From Aplysia californica (Eukaryota; Mollusca; Gastropoda; Aplysiida; Aplysiidae), in contig NW_004797304.1 of NCBI RefSeq assembly GCF_000002075.1, positions 913,328 to 977,327 on the forward strand: a stretch of DNA of 64,000 bases, in the 5' to 3' direction. Position numbers and translations under genes: made by a program. How positions within the stretch are numbered: position 1 is the first letter of the stretch; each line of letters opens with the position of its first letter. Below, piece after piece: positions 19,742 to 32,200 of the stretch. The notes below the pieces were generated by a model that was not told the DNA's origin, searched no databases, and worked only from the letters and a program-made list of their open reading frames with translations.

Positions 19742-21858
19742 ACCGGTAAGATTGTAACTTTACCGGACCATCGGTAACCGCCGGAAGGAAATACTTTCAC
19801 TATGGCGCCCCTGGTGCCTAGTGGTCCGCTAATCTTCCTTTCCGAGCTCCCCTACTCACACTCCTACACACTTTCCTACGTCCTCACCCTTCGACTGCCA
19901 ACTACCGACTGATGTCTCTTACCGGATTTTTCTGTCGACACGACCGTGCCCTTAGACCCACGACCATGACACCTTGAGGCTAATTTGTCAATCTAATCAC
20001 ATCGGCCTCTATTCTTATGCTTGCGACTCTGCTAGGCCATCTCCTGGTCCGGCCAAGTACAATGGAGGGCCAGAGATGCGCACGAGAGCTCTCATTTGCA
20101 TATATTGCAACCCCTTCGGTCCTGCTCGCGACTTGGCGAGTGCTGTGAAGCAAGGCTCGGCCTGTTCCATCTCTAACTACCCAGATTGTCCAATTAGCGC
20201 CATTGTCCGCTCATGTCATTATTAAATTATTGTTGCCAGCCCCCCTGAAACCCCCACTGTTGTTACATTGATATATGTAATCATGATTGTCCTCTTAATT
20301 TTAACGCCATGATCCGCTTTATGTCATTATTTTGCATTTTTGTATGTGTTTTCTTTATTATTGTGTGCAGGGGCCCCCCTGATAGAGCTGGAGTCTGCTC
20401 GAATAATCGAAGGCTTGCAAAGCAGCGGACAGCTTGCGCTAGAGGCTTGTGCTTTGCTTTGCCTCCCTTTTGCTACTTTTATTACAGAAGATTGTCTGGT
20501 TATTTGAGTTGAGAGGCTTGCGCCAAAAGTGCAAGATCGTTTTTTTTCCATTGTCGGGTTGTAAAAAATAAAAAGCTCTATTTGATGCACTTAAAATTAA
20601 TAATGGATTCGGCTATTTTTACGATGCAAAGGCCTGTTTGTTTTTAATGTACACGAGCCAGGCGCTTCGTCGTCGCACACAAAAGACCTCAGTTCGATTC
20701 CTATATGGGGAGAAATTTTTACTGAGAACCTCCGTCTTTCTGCTGGGGCGTTGTTCCCTCTCTGCCCAGGTTGGCTCTGACATTGGGTAGAAATAGGACT
20801 AGCCCGTCTCCTAAATTTCTGTATTATGTCACTGTGAGTGTAAAATATCTACAAAATAGGTTACATACATACGATACAAATGCCAATCACAACAACCCCT
20901 GGAGTTTTCCGTTCTAGGGTAATCTAAGTCTACTTCTTATTACTACCAGAAACATAGGTCTCTGTTACTACAATATACGCTCCCTCCCACTTATCCATTG
21001 GCTAAGTTGATCACGGCAGGAAGTTAAAAATAACTTCAGCTCTCAACGTCTTGCACCAAAACAAGCACAGCCTCTCCCTTCCTCCACGGCTCAGAGTTCA
21101 CAGTGTGTGCGGTCTTGCTGCTACAGCAAGACAGCAAATCAGCCGAGTGACTTGCCAGGTTGCGAGCTGGTCCTGGGAGCCAAAGAAAAAAATGGGAGCC
21201 GAGGGACTTGCCGGGCTGTGAGCAATTCTCTGGCACAAAGCAAGACAATGGGAATCATGAGACTTGTGTGCTGCGGACGGAATTTGAGACTTGATGGCTG
21301 TCCACTGCTTGCAAGCCTTCGATTAATCGAGCAGACTTCAGCGCTACGCCGCGCAGTGACACTGTGAGCGGGATTTCTCTCTCTCCCCCCCGCTCTCTTT
21401 TTCTGACATAAGTGGACTCACGGATTGCAAGCAGGGTGGGGAGGATGAGGGGGTCTGACATGAGTATCTGCGCGGATTGCTAGTTGGTGTGGACTTGAAG
21501 CTTAGGCTAGACCAAGGAGGTTACAGTTTGTTCTAGACGTAACTTATGCTGGTGATTTGATTTGATGATTTGACCAAGTGATTTGGGGCTTGTGACTGGA
21601 ACTAGGGGCTTGCGAGCAGGAGCAGGTTTGATACCGGGGTACAGCTCTACCCCCTGACACTAAATCCCATACCCACCCTCAACCACCACCTCTCGCTCAC
21701 CCCACCTCGCCGCTGGCTTGCGCTCTGCGTGAAGTCACCCGGGGAACTACATTTTGTCCGTATGTAGAAAAATATGAGTGCGTAGTTAGGGTAGGGGTGC
21801 GTAGTAATCAGGGGTCCAGACGGGTGGTCCGGTAAAGTACCATCCTGCCGGTGGACCC
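19742..21858. mobile_element. Putative DNA transposon with about 35-bp terminal inverted repeats
   Basis: The left end CCGGTAAGATTGTAACTTTA continues CCGGACCATC. The right end, reverse-complemented, reads CCGGCAGGATGGTACTTTAC then CGGACCACC. The interior (about 2.1 kb) has an internal inverted pair (20,389-20,431 and 21,296-21,338: TCTGCTCGA.TAATCGAAGG), a 56-bp tandem duplication near 21,138-21,255 and a SINE-like segment (20,655-20,835). No transposase was recognised. Termini do not match a family I can name. Confidence 0.5.
20655..20835 (+). mobile_element. SINE family C copy
   Basis: A B-box-like AGTTCGATTCC (20,691-20,701) is followed by TTTTTACTGAGAACCTCCGTC and a body with CTCTGCCCAGGTTGGCTCTG, matching the family C copies at 60,782 and 52,383. 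It has a diverged head. Confidence 0.55.
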
Positions 21859-22619
21859 ACTGTGTTTACATTGTATGCGCACTAGCCATAGCAGTGGGAG
21901 GTTTCATGGGGGCAAAAATAATAATAAAAAAATACCCACACGATCTTCACGTTTACCTGGCACATTATCAGTTTCAAAATGCAAAATGGCTGCCAGTGGA
22001 ACGGGAAGGCAATTTCCAAAGAGCGTTGGCTCTTCTTTATTTTGTGAGTCAAACTGGTACTAGAATAACAGCGAGCTAAAATCTGCTACTAATTGCTGAT
22101 TTTGTCATTGTCCGCTCCCATTTACCCTGCTCACACATTAAGAACAAAGCTTAGTTATTAAACTTATATGAATCACTTACTTTATCACTAACTTCAATTA
22201 AGGCGGGTCACTTTTGAAGTTACTTCTTTAAAAGGATGCCCATCCATATCAAATGAAATGCATCAGTTCTGTAATCAGATGATGTTGAGTTTGGTTTAGG
22301 TCAGGGAATGACTCTGGTCAGTGAACACAATTTGTAATTTATATCATGTTTCATGAAATTTACCTTTCTGCTTTGTTTAATCACATTTTTCTTGGAGCTG
22401 TCTTTTTTCATGCACCTGATTTTGGAGGATTGGATCAGATTGTGTCGATATGGCAGTATGATGTTTTACCGAAAACCCCCGAAATCCCCCAAAACCCATG
22501 AAATACCGAAATCCCCAAAGAATCTATCGGGCGTGGGACCTTGGTCACCTCATGTCACTGTATAAAAACAAATGTCAACAAAAGCTTTGTGTTGAAGAAC
22601 TCTGTGTTTATTCGTCACA

Positions 22620-23480
22620 ACTACATGTGTTCATAGCTTCTGTTATTTTTTTTAAGTAGTTGTGATCTTGGGGTACATTTGCGCTTGACCAGGCCAGGTT
22701 TCTTGCTGGGTGTCTGCGACAGTTTCTGGCTACCCTGGGAGCATACCAGGCTAGCTCCTACCTTGGTGGTCGTCAGGAATGAAGAGAAGTGGCGTTCTTG
22801 TGTTTTTTTAGGCATCTTCAGCCATGTCTCACTGCCTACAACAAATTTACCAAACTCGTTGCACAGGATGTAATCCCCCGGGCCCAACAGGGTTCTCATG
22901 ACTTACTGGTATTGTCTGTTGTGCACACCAAGTCAAACAATTTCTGCCTCTTCCAGTTGAACGCCTGTTTGAATATGTGATTGATGCTTTCACAGTTAAT
23001 GTTCGTCCAGCGCATTGTAGCTTTGCTTTTTCTGGCATGTGAAGAAGTTTTTCTGCTGTATAGAGCCAAGGCGGGTTTTCAAGTAACTTGCAGACACTGG
23101 ATGGTCTTCTCTGCAATTCCTCAGAATCTCATCCCAAATGAGCTCACACGCTAACTGGTCAACAGCATCCAGCAGGCTCCCAGAGTCAAACAGCCTGTCG
23201 ATAATGGTTGATCTGCTCCTACTGTCGACTCCTACCTTGTCCTGTAGAAACCTGTCCACATTGTTCTTTAGATGTCGAACACAGCTTAACCGCATAGCAG
23301 ATGGCATGGCCTAAGCCACGGCAGCTCACAAGGCCTTCTCCTCATTGCTGCCAACTACCACGTGAGAAGTTTTTGCTACAAATTGCTCAGAGACCAGAGA
23401 TATGACATTGCTACAACGAGAAATGATTATGAAATGCAGCTAGCCCAACAGGGGTCTCTTGACTTCTAGCCAGTTATACA
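22620..23480 (-). pseudogene. Decayed MULE-like DDE transposase fragment
   Basis: Minus-strand open pieces contain RLSCVRHLKNNVDRFLQDKV (near 23,290-23,230) preceded by VVVGSNEEKAL, and, nearer the left, NINCESINHIFKQAFNWKRQ (about 23,010-22,950) followed by KLFDLV. The spaced signature 'GTDGEKAL ... L.C..H...N' then 'TN..ES.N...K....W..Q.L..L' is known from MULE-type transposases of invertebrates. The frame is interrupted by stops and shifts, so this is a relic. No terminal repeats were located. It is a plain DNA transposon on the opposite strand to DCAF1, lying in its upstream region. Confidence 0.6.
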
Positions 23481-24203
23481 ATCGCCTCGCTACTGAACTG
23501 TGAACCTGAATTCAAGTCAGTAGGCTATGCATGCACCAGTGATGTTGTTGTTATTGTTGTTATCGATCCAGACACAGGTGATTAGTTTATTTTCTGTTTT
23601 TTCGGGGGTTTTCCTCGATATGGTGGCTTTTCCCTTTTGATGAAGGAAAATTTGGCTTCTGAACACTCAAGTGAGACAAATGTCATATTGGGATTTGATA
23701 TTTTCTGCTATGGATCGTGGTTCTTGACTCATTCAGTGCTGAGTGCTAAGGATGAGAATTTTCGCAGAAGTTGGCCCCGCCCCCATTTTCCTGACAAGTT
23801 TTCTTGAATTTTTCCCTGATTGTTTTAAAAGAAAAATAGCCTTTTCTACTCTAAGCATCATGCGATGTATTCAATATTGCAGAGAGTGACTGTAAAAAAG
23901 GATATTGAGACAACTAGATCTAGCTCTTCCACTCATTCGTTGCTGTTGGTGACAAGGGAGGTTAAATTGTCTCTGGCTGTGCACCTTTTGATCTCCCTTT
24001 CCCAAGTGTTTGTAACATAGCATTCAGTTCATCTCACAGTGTTTCCTGCTTTGATTTTGCACATACTGGTGTTCTGGTTTATTAATTATATGACTGATGC
24101 TAAGTTTTAGATATTGTCTGTTTGCCTTTTTCACTATTCAGTCTGATTTGTATTTTTCTGAAAATTTATTTCCAGACTCAAAGTATACTTTAAAAAATTT
24201 TCA

Positions 24204-24255
24204 GGTTCTGTTTGTGAAGTGGTGGTGTTGACAGCAGCATTCACATTGCCTCGCC
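24204..24255 (+). other. DCAF1 5' UTR part of the first coding exon
   Basis: The acceptor TTTTCAG ends at 24,203, so the exon carrying the start codon begins with about 52 untranslated bases and at least one non-coding exon lies upstream. The start context is CGCCATGG, close to the animal consensus. Confidence 0.7.
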
Positions 24256-27200
24256 ATGGCTCCCCAGGGAGATGACAGCCTAGCTACATTTCAGGCTACT
24301 TTGGAAGACTGGAATGCCAAATTTTCCAGTGAGGCAAATTTCGATCCTATTCCAATTTTGAACAAGTAAGTAGAATAGTCCTAGTCTACAGTATGGGAAC
24401 AGATTCATTTGTTGATTATTGAGGAAACGTTTTCCTCAATTCCACTGATTTGACTGTGGTCTGAAGTTGATAATAAAGCTTTGAAATAAGATAATTTATG
24501 GATGATAGGCTGACGGCTGTGATTTTTTGCATATAGGCTTGCAAGACTTGCAGTTTGTAGGATTGTAGAGAAGGAACAAGATTATAAGGTTGTTTGGGGG
24601 GGGGGGGGGTGTTGTTGAAAGGGAGATGTGTGCATTGAATTTTGTTTGTTTTAATTTCTGTTTCTTGGGGGGTGGGGGGGGGGGGGGTTCTTTCTTTAGA
24701 TGAAAAATTAAAATACTATATTTTACATGTCTTGAATAAAATGCTTTTAAGCTTTAAAGGTAGTAGTGCACTTGGCTCTGATCACATAATCAGGTTGGTG
24801 TAACTTTGAGAAGCAGTGTAATAACATTTGGGCATTCCCATGTTTTAACTGAAACCTTCACCAGTGTTTACCCCTGAGCTATCACTAACAAAAGATCATT
24901 CTTTAAAAAAAATTAGATTGCAAATAGCATTGAAGAAAAAATAACCTGAAATGGATATTGTGAGGGATGAGATGTAATTTACACTGCTGTATCTGGCTGC
25001 TTGCCAACTTCTTTTGTATGTTTTGTTTTCCATTCTACCCCAGGCTTGCGCAGTTGCTGGAACATGCTACTGAGGATTTTTATAAAATGGACCCTGACCC
25101 CCTGGATGATAGGCCTCCCGGTAAGTCAACTTTCTTTTTGTCCTTTACACTATTTCTCTTACTGTCTGCCATCTGGGAAAAGGTTGAAAATCTGTAAATG
25201 CCAATGGTATACACTGTATTTAAGACTGGAAATTTAAAACTGCAGCCTTTTAAAAAATTCTTTCATAATAGTAATTACACTGTTTCCCTCTCTCCTCGCA
25301 GTTAATGAGAAGTTCAATTATTCATAGTCGCTGGTGTGTCACTTAAATGCGTATACCGCAGTAAATACTGATATACAGGAATTAAGAAAAGTAAATGCAT
25401 TGAATGTATGTTGATACATGCTCCCATTCATCAATAAAGTTATAAGCTACAGAGAAAGTATTTAATACAGCGGCAGATATTGCTGTTTTCATGACAAGAC
25501 TGTTTTGATTTTTGTTTTGTCCAGGGCGTCAAATCCCCACCTGTGGCCTTGGTCAGATGATGAAAGTGATTTTCAAAAATGAGGACTTTATGAATACTGT
25601 AAGTTGCTGGTAGAAGTGTTCTTCTGACCCATTTGTCTGTACTCATTGTCATTTTTTTTGCCCATTGTTCTCCACATTTGTTTTACGCCCAGCTGTTGTA
25701 AATACAAATCAGTTTAAAAGCTGTATGAAACATGCATTTTGGTATATATCTGTTTACTAAAAGCTCTTTCTCAAGAAAAATAATTGCAGACTGGAACATT
25801 TATTCATGGGAAGCTCCTCTATGCAAAACAACTGTGGTCTTCTGTATTTATATTGTTGGGAAATGCCTTGTAAATAAAAATAATGCAGGACTGGTGTATT
25901 TGTATAGTTTATGGAAAGTCTTTGTAACTGAAAATAATTTTGTAGTGGTTTGCTTGTTCATGAAAAGCCTTTCTAAATAATTCTTGTCCATCAAGTTCTG
26001 ATACCTCAACTATTGAGTTGAGTCACAATTTATGTATATATATTACTTTTACTGTACTGGTACCATGAATAGCTCACTGAAATTTCATGGCCCAATTTTT
26101 CTTTTTCATAGATTGTTGGTTCATACTTGTTGAAAGGCTCTTATCGTGATGGAGGTCCAATATTCACCGCGGCCTGCAGAGTGTTGCTTGTGCTGCTACC
26201 TGGGTTAGAGACAAGTGTTCCTTTTAGAGAAACGGTAAGATTTCACACTGAGCCAGGAGTGCATGCCTGTGTTAATTTCATGAGTTTGTTTTTGTGCTAG
26301 CATCTCAGAGGGAGTAGAGTAATTCAAAACTGCGCCATTGTTAAGTATAAGTTAAATAATGCCTCTCTAAATTTAGTGATTTCGAAGGCACAGTGTTTGA
26401 CTGAAGATCAGGAATCGAAAAGGGAGAGGAGGAAGGCATCATAGTTGTGCTTCAGGTTCTGTTGAAAGTTTTTGTTTTACATATCTAGGAACAGATAAGA
26501 TTGCTTTAGGACTCCTTGGAGATATAGACAGAATATTATTGTTTTTAAAAAGAAAATATTTATTCAATCATATCAAAGATCTACATTTGCTTACTTGTTT
26601 TGTTTATTTGAGTGAAATACAAATGCATTACAATGAAGAAAAAGTGTGCACAATTGTGCTGAGTGCAATGTTTAGTAAGAAAATTTTGTTGTGTTTGTCT
26701 TGGGGGCTTGGCAAAGAAAATGTAGCACCAGTTCTTGTGGCTGCCTAAGGCATTAACTATCACTTATAATTTGACTTTTTCGGTCATTATTACTACCAGT
26801 TGTCTGCTGTTTTTTTTGGTGCAAACATGAACTTGTTACAGAAGCGCCACTCGTTCTCCGAGTGGTGGCGACCCATGTGTTTGTTTTAACATGGCACTCA
26901 GTCTTCCTTGTCTGATACATTTAGTTTTATTGTCACCCTTGTGCAAAATCAGCGACAAAAGAAAAATTACAAACGAAATACAAACCAACAACAACAACAT
27001 CAACAAAGACAACATAATGGGGCTACTTTCGATTGGGGCCTCAGATGGGATTGGTTTGTTTTCTTTATCTTGATCAGTCCTGCCTAAGACGGCCACCTGT
27101 CTTATACGGGCACTTTTCTCCTTGACAATTGGTGGCCGTCTTACACAGGTTTGACTGTATATGCCAGCTAACACAAGAGAATAAATGCTGGATGTTAAAA

Positions 27201-29262
27201 GATATATATGTCCTTTTCACAACATCCACTGGAAAAAAATATATATCATTCGAGTATCGGTACTTTTGTGGCCAGTTTAGTAGTTTAGTTTCATTGGAAT
27301 ATACCTCTAACATTTTTGTAATTTTGTATATCTCCATACAGGAAGGTGTAGTTGAAAGGCTGTGCCATTGGACTGAGTTTGCAGATGAGCCCCTGAAGTC
27401 GTATGCCACAGGGTTGTTGGGAGGGGCCATGGAACTCAATGACATTGCTGTGCGCTTCAGGGACGAAAGCCTGCACCTGGTAAGTGATGTGAACTTTAAT
27501 ACGCGTTTTCTTAAATTTCTCATGTGGGTAATAGTTTTTTATTTTGTATGGAATGACAAAACGGTTTTTTAGTGGAATACCTGGTGAGAAGGAGAATAAA
27601 TCGGGAGGATAAAAGAGAAGGAACGGAGAACTGAGGAAGAATATTCTCAGCCACAGATCTCTGCTATCCTTTGCAGTTGTCAGAAATGCAATTGAAGTTG
27701 AGGTAGTCCAATACTGTTTGGCTCAGTTGTGCGTTAATTTACTTCCTCAGGTCCCGATCATGCTGAATCGACTGCATGAGCTTATGGCAGAAGCAAAAAA
27801 AGAGGTGGAGACACAGAAAGAGCAGGAGGGTCTCAGTAGCATTGAGGAAACGGGCAGGTCGAGCAAGGAGGAGGTTGGAAAGTCGCCCAGACACTTTGCC
27901 AGTCTGGCTACAGGGGAGACACCTGCTTCTGTTCCTCGTAGGAAAGGTGGGCTCATTTCTCTCTCAAAGAGTTTTCTCTGTTTACTTTTTCAATGGCTGA
28001 CCTGTTCTCTCCCATTAATGGAAATAATATTATTAGAGATTGCATTTATATGGCACATATCTCTTTACTAGAAAGTGGACTCAGGGCACTGAAAAATGTA
28101 TGTACAGATCCCTAGGCATTCCAGACTAATCTCAGCTGCTACTTCGTTTCCAGTGCTAGCAGATCACTTCTTACAGTTTAGTAAGCCATTCATGATCTCA
28201 GAGCTACAGGGTTCTGTCTCATGTATATTCGAGAAAGAGAAAAAAAATCCCCCCAAGACCCCAAAGATCTTGATTTCTTTCCGAGTCTGAAAAACTTGGT
28301 ACTGAAATGAAAGTTTTTCTTACTAGTGTATTTCTCAGACAATGTGTTAATTACCGTGACCTCCCCAAGAAGATGTGACCCTCGCTCTAAATTTTCTGTT
28401 GAGTTTTTTCCAATAATGATGAATTGAGACTTTTCTTTGAAGAATATTTCTCTTTTGGTCTTATTGCTTTTTTGCCTTGAGCACAAAGGTGGTCAGTGAA
28501 TTATATTTTTGTAGATCGATTGTTAGAGGAGTGCCCCTCAGTATGTCATTCTTCATGTCTCAATTTTACAGAATATGACAATTTCAATCTCTGCAACAAA
28601 GTTTGAATGTAGAAAATGAAACCTTGTAACCTCAGTAAGTGTTAGTTTTGATGAAAAGTAGGGTAAGTTTTGAATTCAGAGAGCAAATGTTTGGAAACCA
28701 TAACTATTGATTCCCTGCTTATAAAAGATACACAGTGAAATAAAAAGGTGTTCTTTTGTCTGTTCCATTTTGTGACTACTCTTCCTTCGTTAATTCTGTC
28801 TTATCATTGTTACACTCTTTGCCATGTTTGATGTGGAGATGTTATTTTACTGAACTGCTCCCATCTGCCCCTAGTGCCCCTGACACACAGGCTGGAAGCA
28901 ATAACTTAAATTATATTGATTTGGCTGTGGTGTATTCACATACTTTTCAATTTTGTGGATACTTCACCTTTTGGCTCTACAAATGGCTTGCTTAAAGGGT
29001 GGTTCGAGGGCACACTTTCTTTTTTTCCCCTCATTGTTTCTGTCGGTCTTTCTTTTTTTTTTCTCTGCACGAAATGACTGTGATGGTGTTAATGTGCTTT
29101 TTCTGTGATCAAATTAACTTGGGTTTGGTCCACCAACAGATATGAGCCCGGCGAGTGCCTCTGAGAAAGGAGACTACCGAGGCTCTCTGAAGAGGTCGTT
29201 GTCCCCCAGCCACAGTTTCAGTGTGCCCAAACGGAGCAGGACCTCGAGCGAAAATCTCAGCT
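24256..29262 (+). CDS. DCAF1 exons 1-7: N-terminal armadillo-like start and linker
   Basis: Exon 1 encodes [20 protein letters not shown]. Exons 2-5 are well conserved with human: [12 protein letters not shown] (human DPDPFDDRHPGR), then [14 protein letters not shown] (human ACRLLLDIMPGLET), then [16 protein letters not shown] (human [16 protein letters not shown]). Exons 6 and 7 encode a polar, Ser/Lys/Glu-rich insert with a basic [17 protein letters not shown] stretch, plausibly a nuclear localisation signal; this insert is variable between phyla. Confidence 0.95.
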
Positions 29263-32200
29263 GTGAGTTGTTTAAGAACTTTGCTTGGTTGTCACCAGCA
29301 ATTTGGATCAGGATTTTTTGTTTTGGTTAAAATAGAGTACATCAAATGTTTGTCTTCTCTTTGGGTCACAAGGAGCAGTTTTATTTGTTTGAGTAAAAGA
29401 GTACATGAGCATGATAATTTTGTTTAGCTTAGAAGGAAAAAGTGTATGGAATATATTATGATGTTTTGTTCTAGAACTCGACATTTTTTTTTAGGTAGTT
29501 GTTTCATTTCAACTGGCAAGATGTTATAGTGTCATTGTTTGGACTATAGCTTTTAAAATTTGCTTTTGGTGTTGACAAAGCAATGAAAATAGACAGTTAC
29601 CTTCGATATGAATTATTTTACCATTTCATCCTGTGCATGTCAAATTTAGACTCGTGTCTTATAAACCTGTTTAAATGAAAGTAGATTTATGCTGTGAAGC
29701 ATCATGTTCTAAGTAACTCTTTGTAAAGTGAGGAAAACAGCGCCTGTCGTGAAATAACTTTCTTTACGCGTAAAATGAAATTCAACATGAAAATTACTAT
29801 GTGTCTCTTTCAGTCTTTGACCCGGAGCACAGCAACAGCAGCTGGGCAGAAATCCGTCCGTATGTGATCGGTACATATTGCTTGGAGCCGTTGAGTGTGT
29901 CCATGAAGCAGCGTCTGATACTTCAGTACCTGACGCCTCTTGGAGATTACCACGAGGTAAAAATCTCTTCTAGTGAGAAGTGTGACCCAATTTGGATGTT
30001 ATGGATTCTGATCTGCTCTTTCTTTCTCTTAGTAAAAGTAGAGTTTAACACCCCCCCCCCCCCCCCCCCCCCCCTTCCATTTTGAACTTCTTGACCGAGT
30101 ACACAACATCCAGGGTCATCTTGGGATCATTTTTGTGTTACAGCTATTTTCTTACTGGTAACTGGTGGGGTGTTGTGTTATGGTGCTTTTCTTTTGCTTC
30201 TTTTATTGCTATTTTTGGTGTTAGTTGTGTATGTATTCTTGCTCTTCTTCCCTGTCTTTATAATGTTAATTGTGCTGCAATGTTCATTGCTCATTTGATC
30301 ACGAAATTAGTTTGGTCTGAGTAACAGCATTACACTCCTTGTTTTAAAAGTGTTGTATTTTTCACAGCTGTTGAGTCCTATCCTGGCCCACAATGCCTTG
30401 GACTTGATCTTCTTCTACATCAATCTGAATGAGAACAGAGATGTCAGACTGGCGTTTGAGGCTCTTAGGGTAAGAGTATTTTGTTTTTGTTTGTTCTTAA
30501 AATTTGAAAGTTTTCTTGTCTGTTGGGTTAAATGTAATGTCTTGTTTTCAGGAGCTCAGCTTTGTTTCTTTTACACAATAAAAGTTTGTTGAAGAGCGTG
30601 GGTTGACACATACTCAGTAGTAATACTGGTAAAGATACAGAGAAAATGCTTCATCATCATTTCTTAAGAGTTCAAAACGGGCAACGAGACAATCTTTACT
30701 TTTGCTGTTCTCAAAGCACATCTTTGCATAAATGGTGTGTTCTATCTATTTAGTACAGACCAGCATCTGTGGTGTAGTGATTAAGTCATTGTATAGTGAT
30801 ACTGTATCTCTCTCAGCCAAAGTTGGCCCTGTTAGGCAGGGTCAAAACAACCTGCCTTCTCTTAATACATTGCACCCTAACTTGCCCTGGATCGCCCGAG
30901 ATTTCCTTACGCGCTCCACCCTAACTCGTCGGAATCGCCCGCTCCGACCAAGCGTCTTTAGAAACGAAGTCTCGCCTTAACAAGACTTTGGGGCAGAGAT
31001 TTTGGTTTACATAGTTATTGAAAAATGTTTCTTCTTCCATTTGATATCGAAACGCAATTTTTCGGATTAGTAGTTTTAGTATTAGAGCCAATCGAAATGC
31101 GATCACGTTTCCGACACTTCAAAGGTGTCTCGATTTGATGAAAAGCGGCACAATTGAGTTTGAAAAAGGAAATAACGGTGGATTTGAGCAAGTACAAGCA
31201 AATGACTAATGAGATGAATCAGATATTGATGAAAATGTTGTCGCTAGAGTTTTCAGCGGTTTAGAATTTAGATCTAGGGCCTGATCGCGAGGCTGAGAGT
31301 GAGAGTGACGGGTCAGAGACATCGACTGAATAAAGTTGGAACCTTTCCAACAGCTTGTGCGTACATAAACTTATATTTTATGTGAAACTACATTAATTTC
31401 TCTTTCTAATTTGTATTTTTTCAGGATTTTGGGAATTTGTTTAGTATTTTTGAAATGCGTTTTTTTTAATGCGTATATTCACGAGAGGTAGGTACCTTCC
31501 CCTTGCTTAGGATCAAGGGGTAGACTTCCCGTCCAGACCCTAAGGGTGTAATGTGTTAATATCTAAATTGTGTAGATAGGAGCTTACTGCATTAACAAGC
31601 TCTCAATCTAATTATTGCAGTTCCTGTCTGTGATTTTGTGTCACAAGAAGTTTGCGGCTGAATTCATCAGCAAAGGTGGCATTCAGAAGTTGCTGGAGAT
31701 CCACAGGCCGTCCATTGCAGCCACAGGCGTTTCTTTGTGTTTCTACTACATCACTTACTTTGAAGATGCAACAGAGAGGGTGAGTGAGTCTTTCCTCCCT
31801 GTGTTACTCCATATCTAATTATCTAGGTCACAACACAGCTGTCTAAGTCATTTTTGTTGTTGTTTGTTTTGAGCATACTTTAATATAGATTGTTAAGTGC
31901 ATAGAGCTGGTTGTTGAGCGCCAATTAGTGCAATATAAATGTAATCTTTTATTATTGTTTAAAAAATGAAAAACTGAGCTCATGTATATCAACCCTATAA
32001 TTTGAGCAAAAATGGAAATGTCTCCAAATGTATTTAAAGTGCATGAAACAGCGGCCTGCTGTATTTATGCAAAGAAACAAGTAACCAGCATTTTTGTTTT
32101 ACCAGTAACTAGAAACCAGATAATCACGATTGAGGCAAATGTGTTATGACCATGACATAGTGTTGCTGTTGGCGTCGGTGGCTTAGTGGTTAAGCTCTCG

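Noticed and set aside
23729-23960. Another TTAA element starting ACTCATTCAGTGCTG
   Set aside because: The similar word at 23,933 is in direct, not inverted, orientation and no TTAA flanks are present.
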